64,000 bases of DNA from Streptomyces catenulae (lineage in GTDB: Bacteria; Actinomycetota; Actinomycetes; Streptomycetales; Streptomycetaceae), in the NCBI RefSeq assembly GCF_000718015.1, contig NZ_JODY01000008.1, positions 1 to 64,000 of the forward strand, in the 5' to 3' direction. Numbering within the stretch: the stretch's first letter is position 1; each line of letters begins with the position of its first letter. The translations under genes and the position numbers were made by a program. This document shows positions 60,620 through 64,000 of this stretch, in pieces. The notes beneath the pieces were generated by a model, which saw only the letters and a list, made by a program, of their open reading frames with translations, had not been told where the DNA came from and ran no database searches.

Positions 60620-61642
60620 TCAGAGCGGCCGCCGGTGGGCGCGCCAGGCGACGAACCCGAGGATCAGCGCGGTCAGCGCGAACAGGATGGCCGATCCCCG
60701 CCATTGCATGCCCACCATCTGGTCGAAGCCGAAGTAATCGGTGACGCTCTGGGTGATGCCCATCTTCGCCCGGCACGCGTCGGTGGCCCCTTCGGTGGAT
60801 TCCAGGCAGGTGCCGATGCCGTAGAACGTGCCGTCGGCGGTGGCCACCCAGCTGTCCATGTTGATGGCGTCCGACGCGATCAACACCTCGTGTTCGAGCG
60901 GGGCGAACGCGTGCCGCAGCGCCGCCAGATGCGCGGGGACGCGGTCCCAGACGATGCTGAACGCGGCCATGAAGACGACGGTGGCGACCATCGAGGTGAG
61001 CAGGCGCTTGAGGAGCATGCCGAGGGCGATGCCGCAGACCGCGAAGAAGAGCGATTTGGCCGGGAGCATCGGGCCGGTGATGTCGAACGGTCCGCCGTTC
61101 AGCCAGTCGCCGGTGAACGCCAGGGAGCGGGCCGGAACCCACATCCACCAGTAGGACAGCGACAGTGCGGTGGTGCAGAGGGTGACGACGCCCAGCGGCA
61201 GCGCGAGGGTGGTGACGATCCACCGGGCGCGGCTGACGGACTGCGTGGTGACCAGCCGGATCGTGCCGTGCTCCTGCTCACCGGCGATCAGCGGGGCGCC
61301 GAGGAAGAGGCCGATGATCGCGGGCAGGAAGGTCAGTAGTCCGGCGCCGACGCGGAAGATCCTGCCGAAGTCGTTGCCGAACTTCGTCGAGGCACGCTCG
61401 CCGGGCTGCGAGCCGTACTGCTGGACGAGGTCGACGACGGCGAAGTGCTCGTACACGAAGAACGCGGAGGCCAGTACGGTGACGATGATGCCGCCGGTCA
61501 GGGCCGCGCGGTGGCGGCGCCAGACCAGCCAGGGCAGTCCGTGCAGCAGTCCGCCGGAGGTGCGTCCGGTGGCGGTGTCGCTCATGTCGGGGGTGTGTCC
61601 CTCGGACCGGGGGCGGCTCTCCGCCCGGATGTCGGTGGTCAT
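60620..61642 (-). CDS. ABC transporter permease
   Basis: A 340-aa protein with about six hydrophobic helices (ALTGGIIVTVLASAFFVYEHF, VGAGLLTFLPAIIGLFLGAPLIAGEQEHGTIRLVTTQSVSRARW, and pairs near residues 150, 210, 225 and 320). The GEQEHGTIRLV segment after helix 2 is typical of ABC-2-type permeases. A large extracellular loop (residues ~235-300) contains two Cys. The ATG at 61642 overlaps the stop of the ATPase gene. With the ATPase it forms an exporter whose cargo is unknown. Confidence 0.85.
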   Translation of the reverse strand: MTTDIRAESRPRSEGHTPDMSDTATGRTSGGLLHGLPWLVWRRHRAALTGGIIVTVLASAFFVYEHFAVVDLVQQYGSQPGERASTKFGNDFGRIFRVGAGLLTFLPAIIGLFLGAPLIAGEQEHGTIRLVTTQSVSRARWIVTTLALPLGVVTLCTTALSLSYWWMWVPARSLAFTGDWLNGGPFDITGPMLPAKSLFFAVCGIALGMLLKRLLTSMVATVVFMAAFSIVWDRVPAHLAALRHAFAPLEHEVLIASDAINMDSWVATADGTFYGIGTCLESTEGATDACRAKMGITQSVTDYFGFDQMVGMQWRGSAILFALTALILGFVAWRAHRRPL

Positions 61643-62568
61643 GCCGCCCGCCCGGCGACCGGGGTGTCGAAGCGGGCCTCGTCGGTGATCAGGGTGGGTG
61701 CCTGCGGCGACCGCAGATAGGCCAGCAGGACCTCCTCCAGGCCCGGCACCTGCACGTCCCAGCTGTCGGAGAGCGGGCCGCCGGGGCGGACCAGCGCGGT
61801 GAACTGCCGCCCGGTGACCCGGGATTCGACGACGGTGTGGTGGCGGGACAGCTCGTCCGGGAGGCCGTTCCCGGCGGCGACGCCGGTCACCAGGGAGTGC
61901 GCGGGGACGAGTTCGTCGGTCGCGCCGCCCATCCGGAGGCGGCCCTCGGAGAGGACGAGGAGGAAGTCACACATGTCCTCCATCTCGGAGAGCATGTGGG
62001 ACGACATCAGGACGGTCGTGCCGTGCTCGGCGGCCTCGGCCATCAGTAGTCCGGCCATCTCGTGGCGGGCCAGCGGGTCCAGGTCGGCCATCGGCTCGTC
62101 GAGCATCAGCAGGTCGGGGCGCTTGCCGAAGGCCAGGGCGAAGGCGACGCGGGTGCGCTGGCCGCCGGAGAGGGTGCCGACCTTGGCGGTGAAGGGGATG
62201 TTGCCCGACTTCACGATCCGCTCGGCCAGGGCCTGGTCCCAGCCGGGGTTCAGCTCGCGGCCCATCCGCAGCGTCTCGGCCACGGTGAAGCGCGGGTAGA
62301 GCGGCTTGTCCTGGGCGAGGAAGGCGATCCGCTGGAGGACCGCGGGGTCGGAGACCGGCACCCCGAACAGCCGCAGCGATCCGGCGGACGGCTGCACCAG
62401 CCGCGTCGCGGTGCTCAGGAAGGTGCTCTTACCGGCGCCGTTGGGCCCGACCAGCGCGCAGATCCGTCCGGCCGGGAGCCGGAACGAGCAGTCCTGCAGC
62501 GCCCAGCCGCGACGGTACTTCTTCCCCAGGCCGTCGGCCTCGATCGCCCATGGGCTCTGGTCGCTCAC
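61639..62568 (-). CDS. ABC transporter ATP-binding protein
   Basis: About 309 aa with Walker A GPNGAGKST (residues ~38-46), Q-loop FLAQDKPLYP, signature LSGGQRTRVA and Walker B LLMLDEPMADLDPL, then the H-loop in MSSHML. The C-terminal 80 residues are a specific extension. YtrB-like ATPases are its closest relatives by layout. I chose the GTG at 62568 (VSDQSP), with AAAGGGG at fitting distance; a GTG at 62577 is also in frame. An AT-rich element (CTAGTTGATTAG, 62586-62597) just upstream may be the operator of the GntR protein. Confidence 0.9.
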   Translation of the reverse strand: MSDQSPWAIEADGLGKKYRRGWALQDCSFRLPAGRICALVGPNGAGKSTFLSTATRLVQPSAGSLRLFGVPVSDPAVLQRIAFLAQDKPLYPRFTVAETLRMGRELNPGWDQALAERIVKSGNIPFTAKVGTLSGGQRTRVAFALAFGKRPDLLMLDEPMADLDPLARHEMAGLLMAEAAEHGTTVLMSSHMLSEMEDMCDFLLVLSEGRLRMGGATDELVPAHSLVTGVAAGNGLPDELSRHHTVVESRVTGRQFTALVRPGGPLSDSWDVQVPGLEEVLLAYLRSPQAPTLITDEARFDTPVAGRAA

Positions 62569-62585
62569 CCGGCTCACCCCTTTAG

Positions 62586-62597
62586 CTAGTTGATTAG
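62586..62597. promoter_or_regulatory. Possible GntR (YtrA-type) operator
   Basis: CTAGTTGATTAG lies in an isolated AT-rich patch (62580-62610) just before the ABC operon. CTA and TAG ends are symmetrical and the core is partly so. YtrA-type regulators bind such short AT-rich palindromes near the start site. Confidence 0.4.
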
Positions 62598-62703
62598 TGG
62601 AATGAGTATGGAGAGGTCGGCGGAGACCTGTCAAACAGGGAAGGGAAGGGGCCGAACCTGGGTGCGGGCCCACGGAAGCGGCGCCTTTGGGGTACGGGCA
62701 CAC

Positions 62704-62741
62704 GGCAGCGCGCCCCGGGCGGGTGCCCGGGGCGCGCTGCC
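62704..62741 (-). terminator. Hairpin terminator of the GNAT gene
   Basis: A perfect 17-bp stem (62704-62720 with 62725-62741) and a 4-nt loop lie about 33 bp after the stop of the minus-strand acetyltransferase gene. No T-tract follows. Confidence 0.7.
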
Positions 62742-62773
62742 GAGGAGAATGCCGCGGGGAAGGGGCCCCGGCC

Positions 62774-63268
62774 CTACACCAGTGCCTTCCGCATGCACCG
62801 GCTGTCGTCGTACGTCCGGAACTCCCCGAACTTCTCCGGTTCGGGGACCATCAGATAGCCGCAGGACGCGTAGAGGGTCAGCGCCTCCGGCTGTTCGGTG
62901 CCGGTCTCCAGGACCATCCGGGTGCGGCCCGCCGCCCGGGCGTCGGCCTCCAGGGCGGCCAGGATGCGCCGGGCCAGCCCGCGCCCCCGGGCCTCCTCGA
63001 TCACGAACATCCGCTTGATCTCGGCGTCCCCGGCGGCGTACCCCTTGGCGGTGTCCTCCTCGGTGCGCCAGCCGCCGGTGGCCACCGGGCGGTCGCCGTC
63101 GTAGGCGAGCAGATACGCGCCGCGCGGCGGGACGAACATCGTGGCGTCGAGCGGTGTGAAGTCCGTCTCGCCGTAGCGGCGGACGTACTCCTGCTGCACC
63201 AGCGCGTCGAGGACCACCGCGTCGGGGTGGTCGTAGCGGACGGGGCGTATCTCCACACCGGTCTCCAT
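62774..63268 (-). CDS. GNAT-family N-acetyltransferase
   Basis: A 164-aa protein. IRPVRYDHPDAVVLDALVQQEYVRRYGETD starts the fold, GAYLLAYDGDRPVATGGWR is strand beta4, and IKRMFVIEEARGRGLARRILAALEADARAAG is the acetyl-CoA-binding motif A with its R/Q-x-x-G-x-G/A core. TGTEQPEALTLYASCGYLMVPEPEKFGEF closes the domain. Substrate unknown. The ATG at 63268 agrees with the family start. It is divergent from the exonuclease gene. Confidence 0.88.
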   Translation of the reverse strand: METGVEIRPVRYDHPDAVVLDALVQQEYVRRYGETDFTPLDATMFVPPRGAYLLAYDGDRPVATGGWRTEEDTAKGYAAGDAEIKRMFVIEEARGRGLARRILAALEADARAAGRTRMVLETGTEQPEALTLYASCGYLMVPEPEKFGEFRTYDDSRCMRKALV

Positions 63269-63409
63269 TCCGGAAAGCGTACGGCGCGCCCGCCGGGCCG
63301 GGCGAGCGGCTTTGCGGGCGGGACCGGTGGGCCGGTTATCGTGCCGGGGTGCTCACCGTGACGGGGAACGCGTGGGACCGCCGCCGCTTGCGAATCTGAG
63401 GAGCCCGCC

Positions 63410-64000
63410 TTGCTCACCGTGACCACCGTGAACGTCAACGGCATCCGTGCCGCCGCCAAAAAGGGCTTTGTGCCGTGGCTGGCGGAGACCGCCGCGGAGG
63501 TGCTCTGCCTCCAGGAGGTCCGCGCGGAGCCCGCCCAGATCCCGGCGGAGGTCCGCGAGCCCGAGGGCTGGCACACCGTGCACGCCCCCGCCGAGGCGAA
63601 GGGGCGCGCGGGGGTGTCGCTCTACACGCGGCGGGAGCCGGACGCGGTACGGATCGGGTTCGGGTCGGCGGAGTTCGACGCCAGTGGCCGCTACGTCGAG
63701 GCCGATCTGCCCGGTGTGACGGTCGCCTCGCTCTACCTGCCGTCCGGTGAGGTCGGCACCGAGCGGCAGGACGAGAAGGAGCGCTTCCTGAAGGAGTTCC
63801 TGCCGTACCTCACCGAGCTGCGTGCCCGGGCGGCGGCGGACGGCCGGGAGGTGCTGGTCTGCGGCGACTGGAACATCGCCCACCAGGAGGCCGACCTGAA
63901 GAACTGGAAGGCCAACCGGAAGAAGTCCGGCTTCCTCCCCGAGGAGCGCGCCTGGCTGACCGACGTCCTCTCCGAGACCTCCGGCGGCTACGTCGACGTC
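63410..64000 (+). CDS. xthA: Exodeoxyribonuclease III (5' part)
   Basis: The first 197 codons of an exonuclease III/AP endonuclease, running off the window end. LTVTTVNVNGIRAAAKKGFVPWL opens the EEP fold with the Asn, LCLQEVRAEP holds the metal-binding Glu, and LVCGDWNIAHQEADLKNWKANRKKSGFLPEERAWL holds the Asp/Asn of the active site and the family helix. The enzyme cuts at abasic sites and trims 3' ends in base-excision repair. The TTG at 63410 follows GAGGAG at seven bases; it is the only start that fits. Confidence 0.92.
   Translation, partial: MLTVTTVNVNGIRAAAKKGFVPWLAETAAEVLCLQEVRAEPAQIPAEVREPEGWHTVHAPAEAKGRAGVSLYTRREPDAVRIGFGSAEFDASGRYVEADLPGVTVASLYLPSGEVGTERQDEKERFLKEFLPYLTELRARAAADGREVLVCGDWNIAHQEADLKNWKANRKKSGFLPEERAWLTDVLSETSGGYVDV

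Overview
The window is chromosomal DNA of a Streptomyces-type actinomycete. Coding DNA has very high G+C with C or G at most third codon positions. Many genes start with GTG or TTG, 4-bp start/stop overlaps are frequent, and recognisable actinomycete genes are present: sigma factor HrdD, the cell-division pair Glp and SepX/GlpR, a TipAL-like regulator and sigma-R type promoters. Gene calls rest on motifs, family resemblance and context read by eye; no database search was run.

Layout. 1-6.3 kb: secreted M6-type protease, rhomboid-like protein, MarR regulator divergent from a DODA-type dioxygenase, questin-oxidase-like protein, cupin, PNPOx-like flavoprotein. 6.4-17.3 kb: membrane protein, hrdD with a sigma-R promoter, L,D-transpeptidase lipoprotein, CoA-transferase, Yip1-like and VIT1/CCC1-like membrane proteins, P1 peptidase, a second L,D-transpeptidase, LtrA. 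17.5-23.1 kb: O-methyltransferase, M20 amidohydrolase, a MerR-PP2C fusion, MFS exporter. 23.7-28.8 kb: a truncated AMP-binding protein and a tight four-gene operon (ATP-grasp, DUF364, cysteine-synthase-like, enolase-superfamily) behind a promoter whose spacer carries a Zur-box-like element. 29-35 kb: mscL, mtnP, a FmdB zinc-ribbon protein behind a combined sigma-R promoter and CIRCE element, MFS transporter, CPA1-type antiporter. 35.3-44.1 kb: penicillin acylase, 5-formyl-THF cyclo-ligase, then galU-glp-moaC-mogA-GNAT-sepX and tRNA-Ala(CGC).

44.1-52.5 kb is a foreign, decayed island of lower G+C. The 3' half of the tRNA-Ala is duplicated about 3.7 kb downstream (44057-44105 and 47789-47836). 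Between the copies lie a multiply broken tyrosine integrase, an intact excisionase, a frameshifted small ORF and a 5'-truncated DUF3987 gene. Beyond the second copy is a two-gene module: a tyrosine-recombinase-fold protein lacking the usual catalytic residues, and a coiled-coil/winged-helix protein.

52.5-64 kb returns to host composition: MocR-type regulator divergent from a LysE exporter, a membrane protein overlapping a winged-helix regulator, a glycosyltransferase with a low-complexity insertion, a TipAL-like regulator with a tipA-type operator, an ABC transporter with a YtrA-type GntR regulator, a GNAT acetyltransferase and the start of exonuclease III. Tandem-repeat, apparently non-coding DNA fills much of 57.5-60 kb.

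The best candidates for undescribed biology are the Zur-like four-gene operon (a possible metal-chelator pathway), the sigma-R/CIRCE double control of the FmdB gene, the MerR-PP2C fusion, and the recombinase-like two-gene module on the island.
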